From positions 434,001 through 498,000 of the forward strand of contig JADJSV010000002.1 in assembly GCA_016711505.1 (NCBI GenBank): 64,000 nt of DNA, written 5' to 3'. This document shows, piece after piece, positions 18,801 to 26,684 of this stretch; position 1 is the first letter of the stretch, and every line of letters starts with the position of its first letter. A program made the position numbers and the translations under genes. Below the pieces are notes generated by a model. It saw only the letters and a list, made by a program, of their open reading frames with translations. It was not told the DNA's origin and searched no databases. The stretch is from Bacteroidota bacterium. Its GTDB lineage: Bacteria > Bacteroidota > Bacteroidia > AKYH767-A > 2013-40CM-41-45.

Positions 18801-19391
18801 CATCCGCTGGATCTTTACAAAATTGAAATGCGTAAACTTCAGAAGATAAAAGATCTGAAGGATGTAGAAAAGAATAAAGGAAAAGAATTGACCCTAGGCG
18901 CCATGATCACCAGTGTGAATCATCGCTTAAGTAAAAACGGAAAGCCCTTTGGTAGTTTTACAATTGAAGATTATGAAGAAGGACATGAACTGGTTCTTTT
19001 TGGAGAAGATTATCTGAAGTTCAAAATGTGGCTGAATGTGGGCGAATTCCTCTTTATTAAAGGGAAGCTACAGGACCGGTATATGCAGCCCGGAAATACT
19101 GAATTTAAGATCAGTAATATTCAGCTTCTGGCAGACATGCGCGAAAAGATCCTGAAAAATCTGACCGTTAAGGTTCCGATAAACCAGGTCAATAACGAAT
19201 GGATAAATAGTATTGTGAACATCCTTAAAAACGATACTCAGCATAAAGAAGGCACTTGTACGCTTAAATTCAAGGTTTATGATCCGGCAGACCCAAGTCT
19301 GAATATCGACTTGCCGAGTAAAAAATATCGCATTAATCCTCAGAACGAACTGATCGATTCATTGGAAAAATTGGCAGAACTGGAATATTAG
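15810..19391 (+). CDS. dnaE: DNA polymerase III subunit alpha
   Basis: 1,193 aa, the replicative polymerase catalytic subunit of the DnaE1 type. The N-terminal PHP domain begins immediately (FSHLHVHTQFSLLDGAADI, with the HxH metal ligands). The palm contains GPGRGSAAGSAVAYC at about residue 376 and the catalytic aspartates in PDIDTDFDD at about 417. The finger/thumb segment YAFNKSHSTCYAFVAFQTAY and a helix-hairpin-helix region precede an OB-fold (about residues 1025-1105, LGAMITSVNHRLSKNGKPFG). The ATG at 15810 is preferred; an ATG at 15803 is out of frame. The frame is intact over 3.6 kb, a useful contrast with the broken genes elsewhere in the window. Confidence 0.98.
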   Translation: MPSFSHLHVHTQFSLLDGAADISDLYKKAVADKMPAIAITDHGNMFGAFKFVAEASKFNKDGTVIKPIVGCEFYVVEERHKRQFTKEDKDKRFHQLFLAKNAEGYKNLVKMCSLGYIEGLYGKYPRIDKELVLKYHKGLIATTCCLGASVPQTILKNGEAAGEKEFKWWLDLFGDDYYVELQRHDIPEQNKVNEVLLRFAEKYNVHVIASNDSHYVDQEDYNAHDILLCINTGEKQSTEKLKDFSDDDGFSKGKRFAFYNDQFYFKTTDEMGKLFSDIPQAIDNTNRIVDKIDPLKLKQDILLPHFKIPEGFTTQDEYLKHITYLGAKERYKDLTPEIEERINFELFTIQTMGFAGYFIIVSDFIQAGRDLGVLIGPGRGSAAGSAVAYCIGITNIDPIKYNLLFERFLNPDRKSMPDIDTDFDDVGRQKVIDYVVNKYGKNQVAQIITYGTMAAKMSIKDVARVMDLPLAEANTLAKLVPERPGIELNRVILAPIDGEKSLKTKENLSSEEIEDCKKLRTIYAGTDLSAKVLKEAVILEGSVRNTGIHAAGIIIAPMDLTDIIPVSTSKETQLLITQYDGKVIEDAGVIKMDFLGLKTLTIIRDALILIEANHGVKIVIDEIPLDDQKTLELYQRAETNGTFQFESAGMQKYLRELKADKFEDLIAMNALYRPGPLEYIPNFIARKNGREAVSYDLPEMEEYLKESYGITVYQEQVMLLSQKLAGFTKGDADTLRKAMGKKQLDVLNKMKSKFVEGCEKNGHDKKVCEKIWVDWEAFASYAFNKSHSTCYAFVAFQTAYLKAHYPAEYMASVLTHNLSNIDKITFFMEECRRMGVPVLGPDVNESIYNFGVNKSGQIRFGLGAIKGVGEAAVQSIIDERDANGPYKNIFDLVRRVNLRAASRKTFENLAYGGAFDSFTEMHRGHFFAEDKDYNTFLERILRYGNSIQEAKNSSQHSLFGESSGVEMPEPVIPNTEVWPSLVRLKFEKEVIGFYISGHPLDLYKIEMRKLQKIKDLKDVEKNKGKELTLGAMITSVNHRLSKNGKPFGSFTIEDYEEGHELVLFGEDYLKFKMWLNVGEFLFIKGKLQDRYMQPGNTEFKISNIQLLADMREKILKNLTVKVPINQVNNEWINSIVNILKNDTQHKEGTCTLKFKVYDPADPSLNIDLPSKKYRINPQNELIDSLEKLAELEY

Positions 19392-19478
19392 CGTCATCAT
19401 TAGACTATATTGCAGTCCTGTCCGTTAGCAGTAATAGATAGTCTGTCTAAGTGGCAGGGAATCACAAACGGCTTAGAA

Positions 19479-19510
19479 TTTGCAAAGCCTGCTGTACAAA
19501 AGTAAATTTA
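19479..19510 (+). promoter_or_regulatory. Candidate promoter for trxA
   Basis: TTTG at 19479-19482, a 20-base spacer and TAAATTTA at 19503-19510 fit the Bacteroidetes promoter form with one deviation in the -7 box. The trxA ATG follows at 19533. Confidence 0.45.
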
Positions 19511-19532
19511 AACAGTATAAAGAAAGTAAATT

Positions 19533-19853
19533 ATGGCAATCGAAATCACAGATTCGAATTTTGAAGAAATGGTCTTAAAGTCTGATAAACCGGTACTGGT
19601 AGACTTCTGGGCAGAATGGTGTGGACCATGCAGAATGGTCGGCCCGATCGTAGAAGAATTAGCAAAAGAGTATGATGGAAAGGCAGTTATTGGAAAAGTA
19701 AATGTCGACAACAATCCGAATATCTCTATGAACTATGGAATCCGAAACATTCCGACGTTATTGATCTTTAAAAACGGAGAGATCGTAGACAAACAAGTTG
19801 GTGCAGTTCCAAAATCAATTTTAGCAAATAAACTGAATGCTCAGTTAGTATAA
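19533..19853 (+). CDS. trxA: Thioredoxin
   Basis: 106 aa, the normal length for thioredoxin. The redox-active WCGPC motif has its cysteines at residues 30 and 33 within VDFWAEWCGPCRM, and the conserved cis-proline lies in the IRNIPTLLIFKNGE segment. It is a cytoplasmic disulfide reductase that feeds electrons from thioredoxin reductase to ribonucleotide reductase, peroxiredoxins and other targets. Monocistronic: it has its own candidate promoter and a strong terminator 20 bases after the stop. Confidence 0.97.
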   Translation: MAIEITDSNFEEMVLKSDKPVLVDFWAEWCGPCRMVGPIVEELAKEYDGKAVIGKVNVDNNPNISMNYGIRNIPTLLIFKNGEIVDKQVGAVPKSILANKLNAQLV

Positions 19854-19874
19854 ATAAAATTCAATCTTAAAAGC

Positions 19875-19904
19875 AAGCCGGGTCATGTGCCCGGCTTCTT
19901 TTTT
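19875..19904 (+). terminator. Rho-independent terminator after trxA
   Basis: An 8-bp stem AAGCCGGG/CCCGGCTT (19875-19882 and 19890-19897) with a seven-base loop is followed by a run of T's. Confidence 0.85.
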
Positions 19905-19914
19905 GTAAAAATTA

Positions 19915-19991
19915 AACACAAGGGCACTAAGTTCACAATAAGAACACGGAATTCTTAGTGGTCTTGTTGTGAACTTAGTGCACTTTGTGTT
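19915..19991. repeat. Inverted repeat of CACTAAGTTCACAA between trxA and the DUF58 gene
   Basis: The left arm (19915-19938, containing GCACTAAGTTCACAA) pairs with the right arm (19967-19991, containing TTGTGAACTTAGTGC), with one mismatch and one bulge near the outer end. The loop of about 28 bases holds related fragments (ACACGGAATTCTTAGTG). Unlike the TTCAAAG palindromes it sits between genes pointing the same way. Confidence 0.75.
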
Positions 19992-20033
19992 AAAAAAGAA
20001 TTACTTCTTCACAATTTAAACTAAGAAAAAAAG

Positions 20034-20065
20034 TTGTTAGAAATAACCCTGTTTAACTATATTTG
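20034..20065 (+). promoter_or_regulatory. Candidate promoter of the DUF58 gene, almost leaderless
   Basis: TTG at 20034-20036, 21 bases, then a perfect TATATTTG at 20058-20065. The ATG at 20069 is only three bases past the -7 box, so transcription would begin at about the start codon, or translation uses a later start. Confidence 0.5.
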
Positions 20066-20068
20066 AAT

Positions 20069-20986
20069 ATGCCCATCACCCAACACGAAATCCAGCAACT
20101 CGGTCACCTCGAACTACTCGCACGTCAGGTAGTAGAAGGTTTTATTACCGGTTTACATAAAAGTCCCTTTCATGGATTCTCAGTAGAGTTTGCTGAACAT
20201 CGCATTTACAATAAAGGCGAATCTACAAAGCATATCGACTGGCGATTATTTGGTCGCACCGATAAATTGTTTGTGAAGAGATATGAAGAGGAAACAAATT
20301 TGCGTTGTCAGCTGATCATCGACAATTCATCATCTATGCATTTTCCCGAAGACGGAAAGGTGCAGAGTAAAATAAATTTTTCCGTTCATGCAGCGGCAGC
20401 GATTGCTTATATGTTGAGAATGCAGCGTGATGCTGTCGGACTCAGTATTTTTTCTGATAAAATAGAGATCAATACACAGGCACGTTCAAGTTCTGTCCAT
20501 CACAAAATGCTTTTTTCAGAAATGGAAAAACGTATTGCTGATACAAAGATCCAGACAGGTACTAAAACCATGGGTACTCAAGCCTTACACGAAATTGCAG
20601 AAACTATTCACAAGCGTTCTCTGGTAATCATTTTCAGTGACATGATGGATACTAACAACAATAAAGAAGAACTTTTCAGTGCATTGCAACATTTGAAACA
20701 TAACAAACATGAAGTCGTTCTTTTCCATGTAACAGATAAAAAAACGGAAGAAGATTTTAAATTTGAAAACCGTCCATATCTTTTCGTTGATGTAGAAAGT
20801 GGTGAAGAAGTAAAAGTTCACTCCAACGAGATCCGCGACACTTACATCAATTCAATGAAAGAATTCAAACACGATCTCAAACTCCGGTGCGCACAATATC
20901 GTATCGACTTCGTCGAAGCAGATATCAACGAAGGCTATAGAAATGTTTTGTTGCCGTATTTGTTGAAGAGGGAGAAGATGGCTTGA
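20069..20986 (+). CDS. DUF58 domain-containing protein (vWA-like)
   Basis: 305 aa from the ATG at 20069; the upstream TTG is less likely. Family landmarks: the N-terminal RQVVEGFITGLHKSPFHGFS segment, then YNKGESTKHIDWRLFGRTDKL, a near-invariant DUF58 sequence. A MIDAS-like DxSxS metal-binding motif follows in LIIDNSSSMHF at about residue 92. DUF58 proteins usually lie beside MoxR-type AAA ATPases and vWA proteins in putative chaperone or metal-insertion clusters. No moxR is next to it here, so its partner must be elsewhere. Cytoplasmic; no signal peptide or membrane segment. Confidence 0.9.
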   Translation: MPITQHEIQQLGHLELLARQVVEGFITGLHKSPFHGFSVEFAEHRIYNKGESTKHIDWRLFGRTDKLFVKRYEEETNLRCQLIIDNSSSMHFPEDGKVQSKINFSVHAAAAIAYMLRMQRDAVGLSIFSDKIEINTQARSSSVHHKMLFSEMEKRIADTKIQTGTKTMGTQALHEIAETIHKRSLVIIFSDMMDTNNNKEELFSALQHLKHNKHEVVLFHVTDKKTEEDFKFENRPYLFVDVESGEEVKVHSNEIRDTYINSMKEFKHDLKLRCAQYRIDFVEADINEGYRNVLLPYLLKREKMA

Positions 20987-20994
20987 TTCATTAA

Positions 20995-21093
20995 GTTCAA
21001 AGTTCAAGGTTCAAAGTTTAAAGTTGGCTTCGTAGGCACCTACGAAGCCAACTTTGAACTTTGAACTTTGAACTTTGAACCTTGAACTTTGAC
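20995..21093. repeat. Second TTCAAAG-heptad palindrome, between convergent genes
   Basis: The core GGCTTCGTAGG (ending at 21036) faces CCTACGAAGCC and is the same core as in the palindrome at 11031-11102. The flanking arms are heptad arrays (TTCAAAG on the left, TTTGAAC on the right), with about two more heptads on the right, as expected from repeat slippage. It fills the gap between the DUF58 stop (20986) and the lipoprotein stop (21101). Confidence 0.85.
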
Positions 21094-21100
21094 CTCAGAC

Positions 21101-22141
21101 CTAATTATTCAAAAACAAAAACTCCCCCGGTATAATCCCCGTAGGTAAACTATTCAGCAATGTACCCGCCGGATCGTATCTGTAAATTCTCCCGGCTTGC
21201 TGGTAGTCGATAACATCAGAAACATATAACACACGACTTACTCTATCGAATGCCATTCCGTAGAAACTTTTTCCTGCAGCATCAACAAATGAAGAAGTTG
21301 GTAGAGACGAATCTGTAATCTGCATTTTATAAACATTTAAATTCAAAAAATATAGTTCATCGTTTGTTTCATTGATAATCAATCGTGTTGGAAAGTCGCC
21401 TGCAGGAAATGCCTGGGAAAATTCTATCATCTTTGTTGCAGGATCTATTCTGTGCAGACTGCCCGGAGCACTTGTCAAATAATCGCCACCGCAGAGAACC
21501 CAGAGCTTGTTGTTCATGTCCAGTTGCAGTGAATTTCCACCCGGACCGATTAATATGCTGTCTTCCAGAATATCAGTTGTTGGTTCTATGATGTACAAGT
21601 ATGAAGTTGAAAGATTGGTAACATAAACTTTTCCATTATAAAGAAAAAGGTCTTCTGTTGAACCATTCAGCTGGATATTTCCTGTGATTAAATTCGATGA
21701 AAGATCAACAATTGAAATTCCGTTAGCATAAAGATCGGTAACATATGCTTTGCCGGGAGAAGCTTCTATCATAAAACGCGGAGAATTAAATCCCGTGATA
21801 GTAGCAGATTTTTTCATAGTAGTTGCTTCAACAACTTCGATTTTTGAAGAATTATTGACTACTATGTAGATCTTGTTATTTATTTTGGTCATGCTCTGAC
21901 CTACATCTCCGAGATCTTCATCATTAGCAATTTTATAAACATCCTGAATAGTTTCTGCTTCGGTCCCATTAGTATAGGAGATAGTCGCATTGCCATCGGT
22001 AAATGTTCCTTCATTACAAATGTAAATTCCGTTGACTTCGGCAGTGAAACTCGTTGTTGGAGTAGGTTCGTCGATCGTGTCTTTTTTGCAGGAGAATGAT
22101 GCCAGTGATACAATAGCGAAAAGTGTAATTTTTAATTTCAT
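21101..22141 (-). CDS. Surface lipoprotein with YncE-like beta-propeller, BtuG-like (B12 uptake)
   Basis: 346 aa. A lipoprotein signal peptide ends in a lipobox cysteine at about residue 18 (LASFSCKKD). The rest is a beta-propeller of YncE type, with blades such as KIYIVVNNSSKIEVVEATT, KAYVTDLYANGISIVDLSS and KVYVTNLSTSYLYIIEPTT. It starts 7 bases after the BtuB-like gene ends, so the two are co-transcribed behind the cobalamin riboswitch. In Bacteroides, BtuG is a surface beta-propeller lipoprotein that captures B12 with very high affinity and sits on BtuB. Fold, lipid anchor and position all fit that role here; binding itself is inferred. Confidence 0.85.
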   Translation of the reverse strand: MKLKITLFAIVSLASFSCKKDTIDEPTPTTSFTAEVNGIYICNEGTFTDGNATISYTNGTEAETIQDVYKIANDEDLGDVGQSMTKINNKIYIVVNNSSKIEVVEATTMKKSATITGFNSPRFMIEASPGKAYVTDLYANGISIVDLSSNLITGNIQLNGSTEDLFLYNGKVYVTNLSTSYLYIIEPTTDILEDSILIGPGGNSLQLDMNNKLWVLCGGDYLTSAPGSLHRIDPATKMIEFSQAFPAGDFPTRLIINETNDELYFLNLNVYKMQITDSSLPTSSFVDAAGKSFYGMAFDRVSRVLYVSDVIDYQQAGRIYRYDPAGTLLNSLPTGIIPGEFLFLNN

Positions 22142-22148
22142 GATAGTG

Positions 22149-24059
22149 TTATTTTTTTTGTATGTATGTAATATTTATTCCGAAAGAATAATTTCTTAGT
22201 GGTTCCGGCCGGTTCAAAACTGATTGATAATCGGTATCAAAAAGATTGTCGACTCTGATAAACATTGAAAGTATTGTGTTTTGAATTTTCAGCTTTTGAT
22301 CTAATTGTACTGAAGCTTTGTTATATGCATCTAAGTAATGCAGATTGTCTGTAGATGAAAACCGGATGCCGGTATAGTTTTGGTTGAATGTGAAAACAGA
22401 GTTTTTATAACTAACAGATATGACTCCGCCAACTTTATGTAATGGAACGTAGATCAATTGCTTTCCAACAGAAGCGTCAAAGGCCAGTTCAGAAGAAGTT
22501 GTTTCTGAAATTGTATATCCATAAAAAACACTGAAACGAAATCCGATTTTCCGGAATTTCTTTTTGAAAAGTAAATTGCTTTCTGTTCCGTACGAATGAA
22601 CATTTTTTATGTTTGAGGGTGTCCAGAGAATACCATGTGGAGCCCATGCGATCCAATTGTTAACCTCTTTGTCAAATGCAGTCATCTGAATTGAAAATGC
22701 ATTTGAATCGTTTGAATTTTTTACAACGAGTTGGCGGATATTCAGATCAATAGTTCCTTCATAAGAATATCCGGTTTCAGGAAGTAAATTCAGGTTTCCA
22801 CCCGGTTGCCAGAAAAGGTCATTGACTTGTGGATTTCGGTAAACTGTGCCATAGTTCCCAAGGATATTAATGTAATTCGTAATTTTATAGTTCACACCTG
22901 CAGAGAATACAACCGGTGGGTTTTGAAATTCATTGACTTCTTTTCGGGAAGAAAGTGAAACGCTGAGGTTTTTGTATTTTAAATTATATCCAAGAAATGC
23001 TGCCTTGCGAATTACATCTGCTTGCTTTTTAAATTCTGTCGCATTTGCATTTATCATTGTAAAATTCAGGCCTGCTTGAAAGCTATGGATGTTGTTTATA
23101 GAAAACGAATATTCCGGTTCAGAAATAAAAGTTTTGCATAGCGAAACCGATGGTTCATTCAATGAAGAGTCGTTGTAGTATAATTCTTCATTAGAGTATG
23201 CGTTTCTGAAAACGAATTTTCCGTGCTTTGCAGACTTTGTAAAAATGAGATTATATCTGAAATTTTTGTCAGTCTGAACAGCCTCGGAAATCGATTCAGT
23301 TAAGACCGGAGCAATGTTTCTATCGGCAAACTGATACCAGAAATTAAAACTCAGATCAGTTCTTGAATTGAAAATATAACTGTTTTCTGCAATTATTCCT
23401 CTTCCTTTCGCTTCGGCATGAACTTGTTTTTTCAGTTGATCGTTATGATGAAATGAAAATTCATTTTTCTCATCGGTAAAGAAAAGTTTTACAGATGAAT
23501 TGAAATTCTTTATTGAAAATTTACTTTCGGCATAATTTGCAAAGCCTGATGCTGTGCTATACCTGCTTCCGATTTTAATAGAATTATTGTTTACGAAAAT
23601 ATTACTATTACCCAACTGGATCGTTCCGCTGATAGCACCACTTCCCCAAAGTGATGAAGATCCGCCATATTGAATTGAAATATCATCAAACAAAAATGTG
23701 GGTAACAGATTAAAATCCATTACGCCATTCATAGGATTGGCGATAGAGAATCCTTTCCATAGCACTGCTGTATGGTATGCACTTCCACCTCTTAATGATA
23801 CACTTGACAGTGCACCAGGACCATAATTTTTTACAAGAGCCGGGGAATAGTCAGTTAAATAATTACCAAGTGTCTGATCAATATGGATCATCTTAAGCAA
23901 TGAATCCGGACGTTCTGTTTTTAATCCCGACTGCTGAATGTCTGATCGTACTGCGCTGATAATTACAGCGCGTAATTGAAGAGCTGTTGTATCATCCTGT
24001 GCGAATAGCAGCAGAGGAGAGAAATAAAATAAAATTAAAATGACTTTTTTGATAAGCAT
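22149..24059 (-). CDS. btuB: TonB-dependent receptor, BtuB-like cobalamin transporter
   Basis: 636 aa from the ATG at 24059 (MLIKKVILILFYFSPLLLFAQ, signal peptide); a TTG three codons upstream is less likely. The plug domain (about residues 30-150) contains SVSLRGGSAYHTAVLWKGF and SLWGSGAISGTIQLGN. The barrel includes NLLPETGYSYEGTIDL and VRVDNLFDTDYQ-type sequences and ends NYSFGINITYIQKK. There is no carboxypeptidase-like N-terminal extension, as in BtuB rather than SusC. The cobalamin riboswitch about 110 bases upstream makes B12 or a related corrinoid the likely substrate, imported across the outer membrane with TonB energy. The frame is intact. Confidence 0.9.
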   Translation of the reverse strand: MLIKKVILILFYFSPLLLFAQDDTTALQLRAVIISAVRSDIQQSGLKTERPDSLLKMIHIDQTLGNYLTDYSPALVKNYGPGALSSVSLRGGSAYHTAVLWKGFSIANPMNGVMDFNLLPTFLFDDISIQYGGSSSLWGSGAISGTIQLGNSNIFVNNNSIKIGSRYSTASGFANYAESKFSIKNFNSSVKLFFTDEKNEFSFHHNDQLKKQVHAEAKGRGIIAENSYIFNSRTDLSFNFWYQFADRNIAPVLTESISEAVQTDKNFRYNLIFTKSAKHGKFVFRNAYSNEELYYNDSSLNEPSVSLCKTFISEPEYSFSINNIHSFQAGLNFTMINANATEFKKQADVIRKAAFLGYNLKYKNLSVSLSSRKEVNEFQNPPVVFSAGVNYKITNYINILGNYGTVYRNPQVNDLFWQPGGNLNLLPETGYSYEGTIDLNIRQLVVKNSNDSNAFSIQMTAFDKEVNNWIAWAPHGILWTPSNIKNVHSYGTESNLLFKKKFRKIGFRFSVFYGYTISETTSSELAFDASVGKQLIYVPLHKVGGVISVSYKNSVFTFNQNYTGIRFSSTDNLHYLDAYNKASVQLDQKLKIQNTILSMFIRVDNLFDTDYQSVLNRPEPLRNYSFGINITYIQKK

Positions 24060-24165
24060 TGATCCCAATGGGAATGAACAAAAACAATGCAGCAGCGACG
24101 CAGATAACAGTTATGGGCTGTATCAAACGACATGAGCTTCTTTTCGCGAAAGCATTGTCTATTAC

Positions 24166-24346
24166 AAAGTGGCAGGTCTCCTGGCTTACTCTTCCGGCAA
24201 CCTTCCCATATCTGAAATGATACAGTGGTATATAGCCGGTAATGTTTGAGTTTTACAGTTGCGCGTCAGCCCGTGATTTTCACACGGTTCCCTATTAATT
24301 CATTTCTTAATTGAAATGAAACCAATCTGTGTTCAAAGAACCGGGA
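24166..24346 (-). ncRNA. Cobalamin (AdoCbl) riboswitch in the leader of the B12 uptake operon
   Basis: Read on the minus strand the region shows the conserved order of the cobalamin riboswitch: GGGAA, CCGTGTGAAAATCACGG hairpin, GCTG-CGCGCAACTGTAA core (about 24294-24252), GGAAGG, and the B12 box AGCCAGGAGACCTGCC at 24186-24171. B12 binding to such leaders lowers expression of the downstream transporter. It lies between the promoter at 24354 and the BtuB-like start at 24059, so the receptor and the lipoprotein behind it should be repressed when B12 is plentiful. Confidence 0.97.
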
Positions 24347-24354
24347 CAAATGTA
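24347..24354 (-). promoter_or_regulatory. -7 promoter box of the B12 uptake operon
   Basis: TACATTTG on the minus strand (24354-24347) is a perfect TAnnTTTG box. Its expected start site, about 24341, coincides with the 5' edge of the riboswitch. No good -33 TTG is seen at the usual distance. Confidence 0.55.
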
Positions 24355-24514
24355 CAATTATCTTGGATAAATCCTAGTGTCATTATTTACCTCAAAAAAT
24401 GGGGAATTATGATAATAATTTATCATTTTTGCTTTTGCGTAATGAATATGGAGTAAATGAAAATCTAACTCTGTATCATTTTATTAATTTATTGTTCCAC
24501 AAAAAAAACACACT

Positions 24515-24946
24515 ATGTCATTCACATCAGAGTTCCGTGATTTCATTTCTAAAGGAAATGTAGTCGATCTTGCAGTCGGTGTTGTTATCGGAGGTGCCTT
24601 CGGTAAGATCATTGATTCATTAGTAAACGATATTTTAATGCCACCATTAGGATTGATAATCGGCGGTGTTGATTTTAAAGATCTGAAAATTGCTATTCAG
24701 GCAGCTTCAGTTGATGCTGCGGGCAAAGTTATTCCGGCGGTTACTATCAATTACGGAATGTTTATTCAGGCTGCTATTACTTTTCTCCTTATTGCTCTTG
24801 CAGTATTCATGTTCGTTGTTAAGCCAATGAATGCTATGCGTAAACGTGCAGAGAAAAATGCTGCACCCGCTGCTCCTGCAGGACCGCCGCCACCAACGAA
24901 AGATCAGGCGTTGTTGACAGAGATACGGGATCTTTTGAAGAAGTAA
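24515..24946 (+). CDS. mscL: Large-conductance mechanosensitive channel MscL
   Basis: 143 aa. The N-terminal amphipathic helix (SEFRDFISKGNVVDLAVGV) leads into the pore helix M1 (VVIGGAFGKIIDSLVNDILMPP). A periplasmic loop follows, then M2 (FIQAAITFLLIALAVFMFVV) and a C-terminal cytoplasmic helix (ALLTEIRDLLKK) after an Ala/Pro-rich linker. MscL is a homopentameric inner-membrane valve that opens at near-lytic tension during osmotic downshock. Monocistronic; a heptad palindrome follows at 24984. Confidence 0.97.
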   Translation: MSFTSEFRDFISKGNVVDLAVGVVIGGAFGKIIDSLVNDILMPPLGLIIGGVDFKDLKIAIQAASVDAAGKVIPAVTINYGMFIQAAITFLLIALAVFMFVVKPMNAMRKRAEKNAAPAAPAGPPPPTKDQALLTEIRDLLKK

Positions 24947-24983
24947 TTGTCGCTTCCTGAAAGGTTGTACTTTTAATTGATTA

Positions 24984-25051
24984 GGTCAAGGGTCAAAGGT
25001 CAAGGGTTAAACTGCGAAAGTAGTTTGACCTTTGACCCTTGACCCTTGACC
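24984..25051. repeat. GGTCAAG-heptad inverted repeat after mscL
   Basis: The left arm (24984 to about 25013) is made of 7-base words GGTCAAG, GGTCAAA, GGTCAAG; the right arm (25022-25051) is TTTGACC/CTTGACC words. Pairing is near-perfect, with the heptads slightly permuted, around a short loop (GCGAAAGT). Same design as the TTCAAAG palindromes but with a different heptad. Confidence 0.8.
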
Positions 25052-25158
25052 ATTTTACACAATGTCTTACACTTTTACATTCACATGTAAGGTTTCTCTC
25101 TGTTTTAAAGCATCCCGACTTCGTAAAGTTGTTCTTTAGCTTCTGCAAACGCACGCAA

Positions 25159-26568
25159 ATGAGAACAACGCTACTTTTCTTAGCATTATTAGTTTCTAAG
25201 GTTTCTTTTAGTCAGGACATGCTTGGAGTGTCGAATGGAAATTATGCCGGTAACTCGGGAATGGCCATGAATCCGACAGCAATGTTGCTGATGCCTTATA
25301 AATGGGAACTTCAGATACTAAGTTTTAATTTATCAGTCGACAATAATTTTGTCGGTATGCCCAAACGGAAAATTTTAGGCGGAACGGAGTCGATGAATAA
25401 TGAGCCGTATGGCGGATTGAATTTCTATACTAACAGTCGTGATAAAGCCGCCAATATGCACTTTGCTTTAGGATTGCCGGCAATAATTTTCCGTTTCAAA
25501 GACATGGCAATTGGTGCACATATGACGATCAGAAATGATCTGAGTGTTCACAATGTTTCTTCTGATCTGGCAATTCTTGCATACAAGGGAATGGATTACA
25601 AATCAATTCAGGGAAGAAATATTGCAGTCGATGGAATGAGAATCGGTGATCTGACATTCATCGAAACTGCAGTTTCATTTGGTAAACAATTAAGTAAAAG
25701 TGAATCAAGAAAATGGCTGGCTGCAGGATCGTTAAAGTATATCACAGCCTTTCAGGGTTCATATGCCGGAATTGATGATGCAAATCTGCGCGTAGAAAAT
25801 GACACAACAATTTATATTACTAAAATTAAAGGTAGCATCGATTATTCATACATAGAAGATCCGGCTGATCTTTTAAAATTCAGATGCACAGGAATTGGTT
25901 TTGATCTCGGCACTCAATATGTTTCAAATCCATTCACGCAAAAATATTCCAATGGTCGTCCGATCCCAATGAAGAAATACGATTACAGAGTAGGAGTATC
26001 GTTGATGGATCTGGGTTTTGTCCGGTTTGGAAGAAATGCACATGCAATGGATTTTAATACCGATGCTTTGAATTTCGATAATGTACCAAATACACAGATT
26101 AATGGAACTGCCGGTGTAGATTCGTTGATCTATGCCACTGCAATGAATGGAACAGCAATCAAGAACAGTTTTGTTATGTCACTTCCTACCGGATTAAGCA
26201 TTCAATTCGACAGGTGTCTGAAACCACGTTGGTATTTAAATATGACAGCGATTCAAAGAGTGCCAATGCCTATGGCAAGAGTTGATCGTCCTAATATGCT
26301 TGGTGCAACAATCCGTTATGAAACACCGTTTTTTGAAGTTGGATTTCCCTACAGCTTTTATGATTATTATCGTCACCGGTTAGGATTGGCAATGCGGTAT
26401 CACATCTTTTATATCGGGACAGACAGAATGGGCACATTTATCAGTGATCGGTTTGCCGGAGATGATATAACAGGAGTCGATCTTTATTTTGGTTTTAAAT
26501 TAACGAGTATAGATTTTAAGCGCAAGTCGAAGCCGCATTCGCATGTTGGATGTGCAGCGTACTACTAA
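25159..26568 (+). CDS. Outer-membrane protein of the DUF5723 type
   Basis: 469 aa from the ATG at 25159 (MRTTLLFLALLVSKVSFSQ, signal peptide); the open frame extends upstream to 25039 but without family-like sequence. The mature protein begins DMLGVSNGNYAGNSGMAMNP, the recognisable N-terminus of Bacteroidetes DUF5723 proteins, which resemble FadL/PorV-like barrels. Many alternating strands follow (YRVGVSLMDLGFVRFGRNA, GATIRYETPFFEVGFPYSF). The function of the family is unknown; surface transport or assembly is possible. It stands alone between the heptad repeat and the divergent genes beyond 26.6 kb. Confidence 0.75.
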   Translation: MRTTLLFLALLVSKVSFSQDMLGVSNGNYAGNSGMAMNPTAMLLMPYKWELQILSFNLSVDNNFVGMPKRKILGGTESMNNEPYGGLNFYTNSRDKAANMHFALGLPAIIFRFKDMAIGAHMTIRNDLSVHNVSSDLAILAYKGMDYKSIQGRNIAVDGMRIGDLTFIETAVSFGKQLSKSESRKWLAAGSLKYITAFQGSYAGIDDANLRVENDTTIYITKIKGSIDYSYIEDPADLLKFRCTGIGFDLGTQYVSNPFTQKYSNGRPIPMKKYDYRVGVSLMDLGFVRFGRNAHAMDFNTDALNFDNVPNTQINGTAGVDSLIYATAMNGTAIKNSFVMSLPTGLSIQFDRCLKPRWYLNMTAIQRVPMPMARVDRPNMLGATIRYETPFFEVGFPYSFYDYYRHRLGLAMRYHIFYIGTDRMGTFISDRFAGDDITGVDLYFGFKLTSIDFKRKSKPHSHVGCAAYY

Positions 26569-26684
26569 GATTTCCGCTAAATGTATAATTGCAAATCGAA
26601 GCCAAATTTCGCAATCTGCACTCAATAATATTTAAAATATTTTGGATTTGGGTATATTGCATAGTTCAATATATTCAGATTGTA

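Noticed and set aside
25039..25158. N-terminal extension of the DUF5723-type protein from 25039
   Set aside because: The extension reads through the edge of the heptad repeat and precedes an ideal signal peptide starting at 25159.
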